A DNA stretch of 64,000 bases from Actinotalea subterranea (GTDB lineage Bacteria > Actinomycetota > Actinomycetes > Actinomycetales > Cellulomonadaceae). The position numbers and the translations under genes were made by a program. The DNA is taken from positions 248,001 to 312,000 of the forward strand of contig NZ_VTTP01000003.1 of assembly GCF_008364845.1 (NCBI RefSeq), given 5' to 3'. The notes under the pieces were generated by a model that did not search any database, had not been told where the DNA came from, and saw only the letters and a program-made list of their open reading frames with translations. Below are positions 1 to 7,269 of the stretch, piece after piece. Within the stretch, counting starts at the first letter, position 1. Every line of letters starts with the position of its first letter.

Positions 1-462
1 CGCCGTGGCCTCGTCGAGGAGCGACGCGCCGGCGATCGGCAGGCCCGTGAGGTCGGCGACCATGGTCTGGAAGTTGAGGAGCGCCTCGAGCCGACCCTGG
101 CTGATCTCCGGCTGGTACGGCGTGTACGCGGTGTACCAGGCGGGGTTCTCGAGCACGTTGCGGCGGATCACCGGCGGGGTGACAGTGCCGTGGTAGCCCT
201 GGCCGATCATCGACGTGAGCACCGTGTTGCGGCTCGCGACGTCGCGCAGCGCGGCGAGCACCTCGGCCTCGCTGCGCGCCGCCGGCAGGGCGAGGGCGCG
301 CGACATGCGGATCGACGAGGGCACCGCGGCGTCGATCAGCGCGTCGAGGGAGTCCGCACCGACCTGCGCGAGCATGCGGTCCAGGTCCGTGGGCCGCGGC
401 CCGACGTGGCGGTCGACGAAGCCCTCGGCGGCGGGTGTGGTGGTGTGCGCTGACGTGGTCAC
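1..462 (-). CDS. gcvP: Glycine dehydrogenase (glycine cleavage P protein), N-terminal part, cut by window edge
   Basis: The first 154 codons are present and the rest lies beyond position 1. P protein is the PLP-dependent decarboxylase of the glycine cleavage system; it transfers the aminomethyl group of glycine to the lipoyl H protein. The N-terminal region reads [17 protein letters not shown], then an [17 protein letters not shown] block and [20 protein letters not shown], which are highly characteristic of GcvP. The start is a GTG at 462. A tandem glycine riboswitch lies directly upstream on the same strand, which independently supports the call. The PLP lysine is in the missing part. Confidence 0.95.
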   Translation of the reverse strand, partial: MTTSAHTTTPAAEGFVDRHVGPRPTDLDRMLAQVGADSLDALIDAAVPSSIRMSRALALPAARSEAEVLAALRDVASRNTVLTSMIGQGYHGTVTPPVIRRNVLENPAWYTAYTPYQPEISQGRLEALLNFQTMVADLTGLPIAGASLLDEATA

Positions 463-509
463 GGGCGGCTCCAGGGCTGTGCCCGGCGCATGCCGGACGG
501 GGGCAGGGC

Positions 510-730
510 CTCCCCGCTCTGTCATCCGTACGCCTGGGCGCACGACCTGAGAGTTTGGCCGGTCCGCCTGTCGGGGCGCGCCGGCTTGCACCGTCGGTGG
601 GCCACCCGGGGGCGGCCGCTTTCCAGAGTTGCCTCACCGTGGCGGTACGGGGGCCTGAGAGATTCCCGGGGAGGGTTTGCTCCTTCGGCGCCCCGGTCCG
701 TGAAGGCCGGGGACTCTCCCGCCACAGCTC
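510..730 (-). promoter_or_regulatory. Tandem glycine riboswitch upstream of gcvP
   Basis: Read on the minus strand, the first aptamer (about 648-724) contains GCGGGAGAG, GCGCCGAAGGAGCAA (677-690) and AATCTCTCAGGC (653-660), the standard glycine aptamer core. The second aptamer (about 510-630) contains AACTCTGGAA, CACCGACGGTGCAAG (585-599), AAACTCTCAGGTC (544-556) and a closing GACAGAGCGGGGAGGC segment. Two aptamers in tandem in front of gcv genes are the classic arrangement, normally an ON switch that raises glycine cleavage when glycine is abundant. The expression platform was not modelled. Confidence 0.93.
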
Positions 731-799
731 GAGCAGCGTGTTCGGTTGTTCAGCAGGGCCAGCGTAGACCGCCGCGCCACCCGGCCCGCGCTCCCCCGC

Positions 800-2029
800 C
801 TACGCGAGCGTCGCCTGCCAGGCGACGATCCGGTCGACGGCCTCGTCGACGACCGCGGCCGGTGACGCGAAGGACAGCCGCACCCAGTCGCGCCCGTGCA
901 CGGCGTCGAAGTCCGTCCCCGGTGTCATCGCGACATCAGCCTCGGCGAGCAGGCGCGCGCACCACGTGACCGAGTCGAGGCCCGACGCCGAGATGTCGGC
1001 GTACAGGTAGAAGGCGCCGTCGGGCGGGGCGACACCCCAGCCGAGCTCCGGCAGACGGCGCAGCAGCAGCTCACGTGACGCGGCGTACGTCGCGACGTCG
1101 GCCTCCGCGGCCGCGTACCCCTGCGGGCTCATCGCCGCCACGGCGGCGTGCTGCGCGAGGCCCGGCGGGCACAGCGCCACGTTGCCCGCGAGCGCGTCGA
1201 CCGGTGCGACGAGGTCGGGTGGCAGCACGAGCCAGCCGAGCCGCCACCCGGTCATGGCCCAGTACTTCGAGAACGAGGAGACGACGACGGCGCCGCGGTC
1301 CGTCCAGCGCGCGGCGGTCGCCTGCTCCGGCGGTGCTGACGGGTGCGGCGTGCCCGGGGCTGCGGGCATCGGCGCGGCGTCGGAGGCACCCGGGCGGGCG
1401 TAGACGATGCCGTGGTAGATCTCGTCGCTGATCAGGCGCACGCCGTACTCGGTGCACCAGGCCGCGAGCGCGTCGAGCTCGTCGGGCGTGACCATGGTGC
1501 CGGTCGGGTTCGCGGGGCTCGCGAGGACCAGGCCGTCGAGGCCGCCGTCGTAGTACGCGGCCATGAGCTGGTCGACCGTCGGCTGGTAGCGCGACGCGGG
1601 GCCGCAGTCGAGCTCGACGACCTCGCAGTCGAGCGCGGCCAGGATGTTCCGGTAGGCCGGGTACCCGGGCCGGGCGATCGCGACCCGGTCCCCGGCGTCG
1701 AACGCCGCGAGGAACGCGAGCATGAACGCACCGGACGAGCCCGTGGTGACCGCGACCTGCTCGGGCGTCACGTCGACGCCGTACCAACGGTCGTAGTGCT
1801 CGGCGATCGCGGCACGCAGCGGCGGGACGCCGACAGCCTCGGTGTACCCGATGTCGCCGACGGCGAGGAGCGCCGCCGCCCGGTCACGCACGACCGACGA
1901 CGCCCCCGCCAGGGGCTGGCCCGCGCACAGGTTGATGACGGGCTGGCCCGCGTCGCGTCGGGCGTTGGCCGCCGCGAGCACCTGCATCACGGCGAACGGA
2001 GGGACCTGGGCTCGGCGCGCGACCTTCAT
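800..2029 (-). CDS. PLP-dependent aminotransferase, fold type I (class I/II)
   Basis: A 409-residue cytosolic aminotransferase of the aspartate aminotransferase family. The PLP Schiff-base lysine is K255 in SSFSKYWAMTGWRLGW. Cofactor contacts are N174 in SPANPTG and D202/Y205 in SDEIYHG, and a C-terminal VRLSFA carries the carboxylate-binding arginine. Residues about 211-240 are a Pro/Ala-rich insertion that does not resemble the catalytic core. The start MKVARRAQ at 2029 is preferred because the frame upstream is Arg/Pro-rich non-family sequence belonging to the neighbouring gene in another frame. Substrate cannot be read from sequence; the closest pattern is the branch of putative valine/aspartate-type aminotransferases. 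Confidence 0.88.
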   Translation of the reverse strand: MKVARRAQVPPFAVMQVLAAANARRDAGQPVINLCAGQPLAGASSVVRDRAAALLAVGDIGYTEAVGVPPLRAAIAEHYDRWYGVDVTPEQVAVTTGSSGAFMLAFLAAFDAGDRVAIARPGYPAYRNILAALDCEVVELDCGPASRYQPTVDQLMAAYYDGGLDGLVLASPANPTGTMVTPDELDALAAWCTEYGVRLISDEIYHGIVYARPGASDAAPMPAAPGTPHPSAPPEQATAARWTDRGAVVVSSFSKYWAMTGWRLGWLVLPPDLVAPVDALAGNVALCPPGLAQHAAVAAMSPQGYAAAEADVATYAASRELLLRRLPELGWGVAPPDGAFYLYADISASGLDSVTWCARLLAEADVAMTPGTDFDAVHGRDWVRLSFASPAAVVDEAVDRIVAWQATLA

Positions 2030-2082
2030 GCACCCATCCTGGTGCCGTCCACCCCTCCTGGCGCCGTCCGCGCGGCCGGTGT

Positions 2083-2490
2083 CTACCCGAAGTCGAGGAT
2101 GTCGCTGAGCCAGGACTCCTTGCGCTTCTTGTAGGGGCGGCCGTCGCGGTACTGGTCGGGGTAGCCCTCGCGGCGCGGCTCGCGGTAGCCGTCCCGGTAC
2201 TGGTCGGGGTAGCCCTCGCGGCGTGGCTCGCGGTACGGCTCGGGCGCGGGGGCCGGGCGGTAGGTCCGCGGGTCGGGTGCCGGCGGGAACGCCGCCGCGG
2301 GTGCGGGGGCGGGCGCGACGGGTGCGGGGCCGGTGGCTGCCCCGGGTCCGGGGGCCGTCGCGGCGCGGTCGAGGATCTTGTCGAGCTCCCCGCGGTCGAG
2401 CCACACCCCGCGGCACGTGGGGCAGTAGTCGATCTCGACCCCCTGCCGCTCCGACATCACGAGCTCGGCATCGTCGATCGGGCACTTCAT
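2083..2490 (-). CDS. Zinc-ribbon (zf-TFIIB-like) domain protein with tyrosine/arginine-rich repeat tail
   Basis: A 135-residue protein. Residues 1-45 match the small zf-TFIIB ribbon: MKCPIDD, then YCPTCRGVWLDRGELDKIL. Three metal cysteines are visible (C3, C23, C26); where the first knuckle normally has a second Cys there is Asp (CPID), so metal binding may be altered. A Pro/Ala linker follows. The C-terminus has two copies of a 14-residue repeat (EPRREGYPDQYRDG) and ends in KKRKESWLSDILDFG. The start at 2490 has a strong Shine-Dalgarno GAGGAGG a few bases upstream. Function in this family is not established. Confidence 0.8.
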   Translation of the reverse strand: MKCPIDDAELVMSERQGVEIDYCPTCRGVWLDRGELDKILDRAATAPGPGAATGPAPVAPAPAPAAAFPPAPDPRTYRPAPAPEPYREPRREGYPDQYRDGYREPRREGYPDQYRDGRPYKKRKESWLSDILDFG

Positions 2491-2567
2491 GGGTCCTCCT
2501 CGGTCGGCGTCGTCAGGCGCGTTCACGGGGTCCAACGCCGGACCGTGGCCGATGGTGCCCGCGAGCG

Positions 2568-3098
2568 CTACCGACCGGGCTCGCGTGCCGCGAGGGCAGC
2601 GCGGGCGTGCTCGACGACGGCGTCGGCCGCCGCCTCGACCTCGGCGAGCGTCACCTCGAACCCCTCCTGGTCGCCGTACCAGGGGTCGTCGACGTCGAGC
2701 AGGTGCTCGGGGCCGTCGGTGGGCGCCGCGGGGTCGAAGGAGCGGTACATGCGCACACGGTCGCGGAGGCGCGGCTCGTCGTGCGCGAGCGCACGCAGCG
2801 CGCGGGCGTGGGCCGAGGTCATCGCGAGTACGAGGTCACGCGTCGCGAGGTCGACGGCCGTGACCTGGCGAGCCCGGTGCGCGGGGACCGGGTATCCGTG
2901 CGCGGCGAGCACGCGCTGGGCGCGCCGGTCGATGGGACGACCGTGCTCCTCGTCGCTGATCCCGGTGGAGTCGACGAGCACGCGGTCCCCGAGCCCAGCG
3001 CGCTCGAGGCGGTCCCGCAGCACGACCTCGGCCATGGGTGACCGGCAGATGTTGCCGGTGCACACCGTCATCACGCGGTACACGTGGGGTTCCGTCAT
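2568..3098 (-). CDS. Low-molecular-weight protein-tyrosine phosphatase
   Basis: A 176-residue protein with the LMW-PTP P-loop CTGNICRSP, so C13 is the nucleophile and R19 binds phosphate, and the general-acid loop DVDDPWYGD near the C-terminal third. The length is slightly above the usual 150-165 residues. It removes phosphate from tyrosine on proteins, often in exopolysaccharide or stress signalling, but no kinase gene is nearby to suggest a partner. The gene overlaps the upstream acetyltransferase by 4 bases (3095-3098), so the two are translationally coupled. Confidence 0.93.
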   Translation of the reverse strand: MTEPHVYRVMTVCTGNICRSPMAEVVLRDRLERAGLGDRVLVDSTGISDEEHGRPIDRRAQRVLAAHGYPVPAHRARQVTAVDLATRDLVLAMTSAHARALRALAHDEPRLRDRVRMYRSFDPAAPTDGPEHLLDVDDPWYGDQEGFEVTLAEVEAAADAVVEHARAALAAREPGR

Positions 3099-3631
3099 GG
3101 TCGTCCTCCCTCACCGAGCTCGGCGGCCATGAGCACCCCGACGCCGCCCTGGAACGTGATGCCCGCGAACGTGGAGCCGCGTGCGACCTCCCGGAACCCG
3201 TGCTGGGCGTGCACGAGGATCGACGGGAGGTTGCCGGCGTTGATGACGCTGCGCAGCACGTCGGCGCGCTCCGCGGACCAGGCGACGAGGCCGCCGAGGA
3301 GGCGGTCGGCCGTCCCGCGCCGGCGGTGGGCGGGCGCGACGGTGAGCGCCTGGACGTACAGGCCGTCGGGGACGTCGAGCCCGGTGAGCGGTGCGACGCG
3401 GGCCCAGCCGACGACCTCGCCGCCGCGGTCCCCGACGAGCACCTGACCCTCGGGGGCGGCCACCCACGCGGCCAGCCGGTCGCGGAACCCGGCGGGAAGC
3501 TCGCCGCGGCTCGAGGCTACGGCGGCGACGCCCTCGACGTCGTCCGTGCGGGCGGCGCGGATCACGACGGAGGGGTCGAGCACCCCGCGGGTCGCGGGCT
3601 CGAAGTCGGCGAAGAGCGGCACGCGCGTCAT
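3095..3631 (-). CDS. GNAT-family N-acetyltransferase
   Basis: A 178-residue protein with the GNAT acetyl-CoA site: YVQALTVAPAHRRRGTADRLL, where the R-R-x-G-x-A loop binds pyrophosphate, followed by an INAGNLPSILVHAQHGF segment typical of the fourth GNAT motif. The substrate cannot be predicted. The start ATG (3631) has only a weak ribosome site (GGCAGG), and about 300 nt of leader precede it, comprising a 12-codon ORF, strong RNA helices and eight 7-bp repeats. The phosphatase gene follows with a 4-nt overlap. Confidence 0.88.
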   Translation of the reverse strand: MTRVPLFADFEPATRGVLDPSVVIRAARTDDVEGVAAVASSRGELPAGFRDRLAAWVAAPEGQVLVGDRGGEVVGWARVAPLTGLDVPDGLYVQALTVAPAHRRRGTADRLLGGLVAWSAERADVLRSVINAGNLPSILVHAQHGFREVARGSTFAGITFQGGVGVLMAAELGEGGRP

Positions 3632-3664
3632 CCTGCCATCGCGCGATCACGCCGAACGGCCGTC

Positions 3665-3720
3665 GGCTGCGGGCTGCGGGCTGCGGGCTGCGGGCTGCGG
3701 GCTGCGGGCTGCGGGCTGCG
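3665..3720. repeat. Eight perfect tandem copies of a 7-bp unit (GGCTGCG)
   Basis: The 56 bases are exactly eight copies of GGCTGCG with no mismatch, in the leader between the structured RNA element and the acetyltransferase start. A 7-bp unit is not a codon multiple, so this is not coding. Such short arrays change copy number by slippage. Confidence 0.97.
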
Positions 3721-3729
3721 GGCATGGAA

Positions 3730-3890
3730 CAGCCCGTGGGCTACCGGTCAGGGGGACCGGCGCGCCGTGCTGGACGATGCACGGCTCCCACGGGCTGCGG
3801 TGACTGCCTGGGTCTCGCTGCCGCACGAGCGGTAGGGGACCGGAGGCAATCCGTCCGATGCCATCGGGCGACTAGCGGGCAGTCACCTCA
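3730..3890 (-). promoter_or_regulatory. Highly structured leader RNA overlapping a 12-codon ORF
   Basis: Two long perfect inverted repeats lie in series. The first pairs 3878-3887 (inside the leader ORF) with 3799-3808, GGTGACTGCC against GGCAGTCACC, and encloses two small hairpins (3855-3867 and 3821-3832). The second pairs 3787-3797 with 3730-3740, CAGCCCGTGGG against CCCACGGGCTG, and encloses a GCCGTGC/GCACGGC hairpin and a CCGGTC/GACCGG hairpin. A ribosome on the leader ORF would cover one strand of the first helix. It matches no riboswitch class I recognise; ribosome-mediated attenuation is an inference. Confidence 0.6.
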
Positions 3891-3910
3891 CGCGTCCGAA
3901 GAGAAATCAT
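3872..3910 (-). CDS. Putative 12-residue leader peptide (MISLRTREVTAR)
   Basis: ATG at 3910, stop TAG at 3872-3874. It has a very strong Shine-Dalgarno, GAAAGGAGGT at 3921-3930 (minus strand), and sits about 30 nt behind a good promoter. The strength of initiation for so short a frame, and the burial of its last codons in a 10-bp helix, suggest that the act of translation matters rather than the peptide. No run of one amino acid codon reveals a starvation signal; arginine occurs three times. Confidence 0.6.
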   Translation of the reverse strand: MISLRTREVTAR

Positions 3911-3943
3911 CTTCTGGACCACCTCCTTTCCCGTGTGACAACG

Positions 3944-3973
3944 ACGGTACGTCGGCCCCGCGCGTCGTGCCAA
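3944..3973 (-). promoter_or_regulatory. Promoter for the leader RNA
   Basis: Minus strand: -35 TTGGCA (3968-3973), an 18-bp spacer, and -10 TACCGT (3944-3949), which fits the actinobacterial housekeeping TAnnnT pattern. Transcription should start near 3937, giving a roughly 27-nt 5' end before the 12-codon ORF. Confidence 0.6.
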
Positions 3974-4099
3974 GGGTTTTCGCCGAGGTCGAACAGGGTC
4001 CATCAGGTGGGCCCGAATCGGGGCGTCGCGAGGGTGCTGCTCGACGCGCTGGGCGCGGCCATGAGCGGTCGGACGGCGACGGACCCGCGGTCGCAGCGG

Positions 4100-4492
4100 T
4101 CAGTCGAGGCGCGTGCCGCCCCGGCCGAGGGGTGCCACCGCACGGGCGGCCGACGACGCCCGGGCCGCGCCGATGATCAGCCAGGCCACGCCCCAGGCGG
4201 AGCCGCCGATCGCCACGACGGTGAAGGCCACGCCGTCGTGCAGGAACGGCGCCGCGAGACCCGACAGCGCCATGCCGGCCGCGCCGATGTCCGTGGGCCC
4301 GCGAGCCGCCAGGTGCCCGACGCGCCACGTCTCCGGGCTCCGCTGCACCGTCGGGGTGCGGATCCCCGCCCACGGGTTGGGCCCCATCCGGCCCGACGCC
4401 GCGCGGCGGACGACGACAGCAATCGCGATCGCCCCCAGGACCAGGCAGACGCCCGCCACGAGTGCGGCCTCCAGCGGTATCGGCTCGTCCAT
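4100..4492 (-). CDS. SdpI-family membrane protein
   Basis: A 130-residue membrane protein. The first transmembrane helix is ALVAGVCLVLGAIAIAVVV. Next comes the SdpI/YhfL signature GPNPWAGIRTPTVQRSPETW, then two more hydrophobic segments (GAAGMALSGLAAPFLHDGV and VVAIGGSAWGVAWLIIG). SdpI of Bacillus protects against the SdpC toxin; most actinobacterial relatives are short proteins of unknown role. The start at 4492 is chosen because the upstream frame is Arg-rich non-family sequence and because the following promoter-like block ends exactly at this ATG. Confidence 0.82.
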   Translation of the reverse strand: MDEPIPLEAALVAGVCLVLGAIAIAVVVRRAASGRMGPNPWAGIRTPTVQRSPETWRVGHLAARGPTDIGAAGMALSGLAAPFLHDGVAFTVVAIGGSAWGVAWLIIGAARASSAARAVAPLGRGGTRLD

Positions 4493-4546
4493 GACGGCCC
4501 CCTTCTCGCTCGAAGGGAGCCTAGCCACGGCGGGACGGGCCTGCCC
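4490..4546 (-). promoter_or_regulatory. Promoter/leader block, first copy
   Basis: Minus strand: CCGTGGCTAGGCTCCC, then TCGAGCGAGAAGGGGGCC and the ATG of the SdpI gene. TAGGCT (4518-4523) is a plausible -10. Almost the same block occurs in front of the gene at 5393. Confidence 0.5.
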
Positions 4547-4605
4547 CAGCTGGTCCGGCGCATCAGGCGACCTCGAGCGCTCAACGACACCGGGGACACC
4601 GTCGA

Positions 4606-5118
4606 CTACTCCCCGACGACACCTAGGACCAGCTGGTCGCCCGACGCCGAGAGGTAGGCGGTGCTGTGCCACCCCTGGTACGAGAACGCCGCGTCGAGCT
4701 GCTCGCCCATCAGCAGGTCGCCGTCGGGCACGGCGGGAGCCAGTGCGTCGACAACGTCCGGTGCGTCAGTGGCGGGCGCCAGATCGAGGGTGTTCCGCAG
4801 TTCGTCCGCGGTGCCGGGCGGGAGTGTGACGACGGCGTCGATCCAGTACAGGGACGGCCCGGGGGCGTCGCTGGAACCGAGCGTGCCGCTGTACCAAGTG
4901 GCGTCCTGCACGCCTTCGAGCGTGGGGATCCGGGACGTCAGGGGGGCGAGGTCACGGCGTTCGGTGCCGTCGCCGGTCTTGGTGGCGGTCTGCGGCATGT
5001 CGGTACGAGTCCCTTCGGGGGTGCGGGGGCCGGCGTCGCACGCGGCAAGGCCGAAAGTGGTGGCGACGACGACGGCGATCGCCGCCAGGCGGCCGCGTGC
5101 GGTCCGACGATGGTTCAT
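4606..5118 (-). CDS. Small lipoprotein, unknown function
   Basis: A 170-residue protein with an N-terminal signal RRTARGRLAAIAVVVATTF and a lipobox GLAAC, so it should be lipid-anchored on the outer face of the membrane. The mature part has no domain I recognise; it contains an ATWYSGTLGSSD segment and a C-terminal FSYQGWHSTAYLSASGDQL stretch. It overlaps the upstream 92-residue gene by 4 bases (5115-5118), so the two are probably partners. Confidence 0.75.
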   Translation of the reverse strand: MNHRRTARGRLAAIAVVVATTFGLAACDAGPRTPEGTRTDMPQTATKTGDGTERRDLAPLTSRIPTLEGVQDATWYSGTLGSSDAPGPSLYWIDAVVTLPPGTADELRNTLDLAPATDAPDVVDALAPAVPDGDLLMGEQLDAAFSYQGWHSTAYLSASGDQLVLGVVGE

Positions 5119-5393
5119 CCCCCCGGCTCCTCGGTGAGGACTTCGGTCGCACCCTCGGGGGAACCGACCTGCCAGGTGATGGTCCGGGTGAGCCCGCCGC
5201 TCGTCGGGAACGGCTTGGCCCAGCCGACCTCGGTGAAACGGCCGTTGGCGTCGTCGGGCGCGCCGCTCGCGATGTCGGCCTGACCACGGTTGAAGCTGTA
5301 GTGGTCCTCGGCGTGCACAGTGACGGTCATCGTCACGGTGGTGCCCTCGACGGTCATCTCGTCGTCGACGCTAACGCGCATCCGCTCGTGCAT
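5115..5393 (-). CDS. Hypothetical protein, 92 residues, first gene of the lipoprotein pair
   Basis: A soluble, acidic small protein rich in Thr and Val near its N-terminus (TVEGTTVTMTVTVHAEDHYS), suggesting a beta-strand fold, with no signal peptide or membrane helix. I do not recognise a family. The stop overlaps the start of the lipoprotein gene. The ATG at 5393 follows the second copy of the promoter/leader block. Confidence 0.7.
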   Translation of the reverse strand: MHERMRVSVDDEMTVEGTTVTMTVTVHAEDHYSFNRGQADIASGAPDDANGRFTEVGWAKPFPTSGGLTRTITWQVGSPEGATEVLTEEPGG

Positions 5394-5446
5394 GACGGCC
5401 CCCCTTCCCGCTCGAGGGGAGACTAGCCACGGTGGGAGGCCTGGTG
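5391..5446 (-). promoter_or_regulatory. Promoter/leader block, second copy
   Basis: Minus strand: CCGTGGCTAGTCTCCC, then TCGAGCGGGAAGGGGGGCC and the ATG. It aligns with the block at 4490-4546 over its whole length with few changes; the putative -10 is TAGTCT (5420-5425). The duplication implies shared regulation of the SdpI gene and the lipoprotein pair. Confidence 0.5.
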
Positions 5447-5917
5447 CGGAGGACCGCGGCCGGTCGGGTCTACCGGTCGCCCTGACTGACCTCGGGAGAT
5501 CTCGCCCGCAGCTCTGCTACGGCCGATGCGCGGGCGGCTGGTCCGTTCGGACGAAGCACGCGCAGGACGAAGGCGCGGGCGCCGCCGTGATGAGCGCGAT
5601 CTCAGCGATCCCGGTCGTAGGGTCAGTGGCTGGGAAAGCCGTCACTCAGGCGTTCGGTACGCCAAGCGGGGTGACCCAGGCGGCAACTACCCGCGTGGCG
5701 ATGAATCAACCAGGGCGCTTTGGCCGCACGGTCACCTTCTGGGCCGACCATGTCGATGCTTGGATCTTGAACCTGGCGCCACCTTCGGCAGTGAGCTCGT
5801 CATTCGCGTGGCTATCATCAGACGGGCGCTTCCACCTACTAGGGGATTTGATGCCACTCGCATACCAACCGGCTTCTCGCCCTCCTGACAAACTCCGCCA
5901 TAGCCCTGGGGGCTTCC
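5447..5917. other. No confident gene
   Basis: Several frames are open on both strands but none has family resemblance, a clear ribosome site and consistent GC-rich third positions together. A plus-strand frame from 5588 (MSAISAIPVVGSVAG) is the most protein-like but loses coding character near 5860. The base composition is visibly less GC-rich than in the neighbours. Confidence 0.4.
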
Positions 5918-6184
5918 GTGCTCATTCTTGGCGCAGGATGCGGGATTGCTTTCGAGGCGGTCACGGGGAGTCACGTGGGCGTGGCCGTCGCCCAGGCGGC
6001 CAGCAGCCTGCTTCGGGCGCCACTGCTCGGCCTGGGCTTCGTGTGGGCAGCCCGTTGGAGCGTCGCACGGCGAGATCTGTCGCGAGGACGAGGACCGTCG
6101 GCCACGTCGCAGCCAGGCACTCGCGACCTTGTCTACGCCCTGCCGCTAGCAGTCGCCGTGGCCGCCTTTGTCCTGCTCGTATAG
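5918..6184 (+). CDS. Possible small membrane protein, maybe truncated
   Basis: From a GTG at 5918, 88 residues with two to three hydrophobic segments (SVLILGAGCGIAF when read from just upstream, SSLLRAPLLGLGFVWAARW, and YALPLAVAVAAFVLLV at the end). The hydrophobic reading continues upstream of the GTG to 5852 without any ATG, GTG or TTG, so the N-terminus may have been lost or lie in another frame. No family is recognised. It reads toward the similar-looking gene at 6593. Confidence 0.35.
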   Translation: MLILGAGCGIAFEAVTGSHVGVAVAQAASSLLRAPLLGLGFVWAARWSVARRDLSRGRGPSATSQPGTRDLVYALPLAVAVAAFVLLV

Positions 6185-6592
6185 GCGGGGTCGCCGCCTT
6201 GGTTAGACCATTCAACTCGTCCCCGGCGCGGCGAGCGGCCTGGATGACCTCGCGAGTTCAAGGTGCTGGCAGAGACGGGCGGCCAACGAACGTCGGGGGG
6301 AGCAGCGCGCCGTACGGCTCACAGCGCGATACCTCCTGCACAAAACGCACGATCGCGGGCCGCGCGAGGACGATGACGAGGGTGGCTTTGGCGGCTCATC
6401 GCACTCCAGGGCGTGTTGGGCGAGGCGTCGGCGCTCGGGTAGAGGTCGAGGGCGTGGACGCTCGTGACAGGCGCGGGCGAGCGGATGGTCTGCCCACCCG
6501 GTGGCGGAGTCGCTCGCCAGCCCGGGGGCTCCCGGCCATGAGCCCACCTGCCAGACTCGACCCCATAACCGCGGCTACCGCCTGGCAAGATC
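6185..6592. other. No confident gene; possible remnant on the minus strand
   Basis: On the minus strand, 6258-6395 reads AKATLVIVLARPAIVRFVQE with strong GC third-position bias and a normal-looking stop, but there is no start codon upstream before a stop. It looks like the tail of a decayed gene. Nothing else is supportable here. Confidence 0.3.
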
Positions 6593-7207
6593 ATGATCAG
6601 TAGCGGACGTTATCGAAAGAGTGAGCCCGCAACTACGGCCGACGCGGCCGCTCGCTGCCGCGAACCGCACAGGGAGCGACCCATTCGATATATCCGAGAA
6701 TCCGCGTTTGCCTGGCGCCTGCTCTATCGCTTCTCGAGGCCCTTCGTCACGCGCTCCGTCGCTTCCCGAGATTCTCGTGGCCGATCACGGGAAGGAATAG
6801 CCAGGGACGTCGTCAACGATGGCTTGGGTCCGCAGGCTTCGGTGTGGGGCCGCGACTACGCCCTCGAGGTGCTGACGTACTCGGTCCCGGTGCTGTCGTT
6901 CGTCGCGTACCTGCCGGCTGCTGCAGCCGCGCTGGTGGCGCGCTCGTTCGTCGGCCCGCTCGCTGCGGGTTCTGCCCTGGCGCTGGCCGTTGCACTGATC
7001 TTCCCCGCACTTGGGCTCGTCGCACCCTTGTCACTACGTTTCGCACGCGCGCGCCGCCAGCTGCGTGCATGGCAAGCGAATGGCGAACCACCGGGAGAGT
7101 CGCCGTCGGACGACTCGCTCCCGACACGTGCTGACCTCGTCGTCGGCGTATCGATCGGAGCGGTGTTCAGTGCCGCGCTCATCGCTGGTGTGCTCCTCGA
7201 CCACTGA
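6593..7207 (+). CDS. Hypothetical membrane protein
   Basis: As read from ATG 6593 the protein is 204 residues, but the first 80 are Arg-rich and unconvincing. A GTG at 6841 gives a 122-residue protein starting with WGRDYALEVLTYS, followed by three hydrophobic segments (VPVLSFVAYLPAAAAALVA, LAAGSALALAVALIFPALGL, LVVGVSIGAVFSAALIAGV) with a basic loop between the second and third. The latter start fits a small three-helix membrane protein better. No family is recognised and no neighbour indicates a job. Confidence 0.5.
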   Translation: MISSGRYRKSEPATTADAAARCREPHRERPIRYIRESAFAWRLLYRFSRPFVTRSVASRDSRGRSREGIARDVVNDGLGPQASVWGRDYALEVLTYSVPVLSFVAYLPAAAAALVARSFVGPLAAGSALALAVALIFPALGLVAPLSLRFARARRQLRAWQANGEPPGESPSDDSLPTRADLVVGVSIGAVFSAALIAGVLLDH

Positions 7208-7269
7208 AGGAGCACGACGACCGGTTGAGTCCAGGATCGGCTACCGCAGCCTCACAGCCGCCGCCCACC

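Noticed and set aside
3665-3720. Short repeats considered as a CRISPR array
   Set aside because: The units are 7 bp, contiguous and without spacers; no cas gene is present.
3911-3930. A plus-strand stretch like the 3' end of 16S rRNA (CCACCTCCTTTC)
   Set aside because: It is only the complement of the strong minus-strand ribosome site of the 12-codon leader ORF; no other rRNA sequence surrounds it.
5320-6603. A 427-codon plus-strand frame spanning 5320-6603
   Set aside because: It runs antisense through the 92-residue gene, is Arg/Gly/Ser-rich, and shows no domain or ribosome site; its length is a result of high GC.
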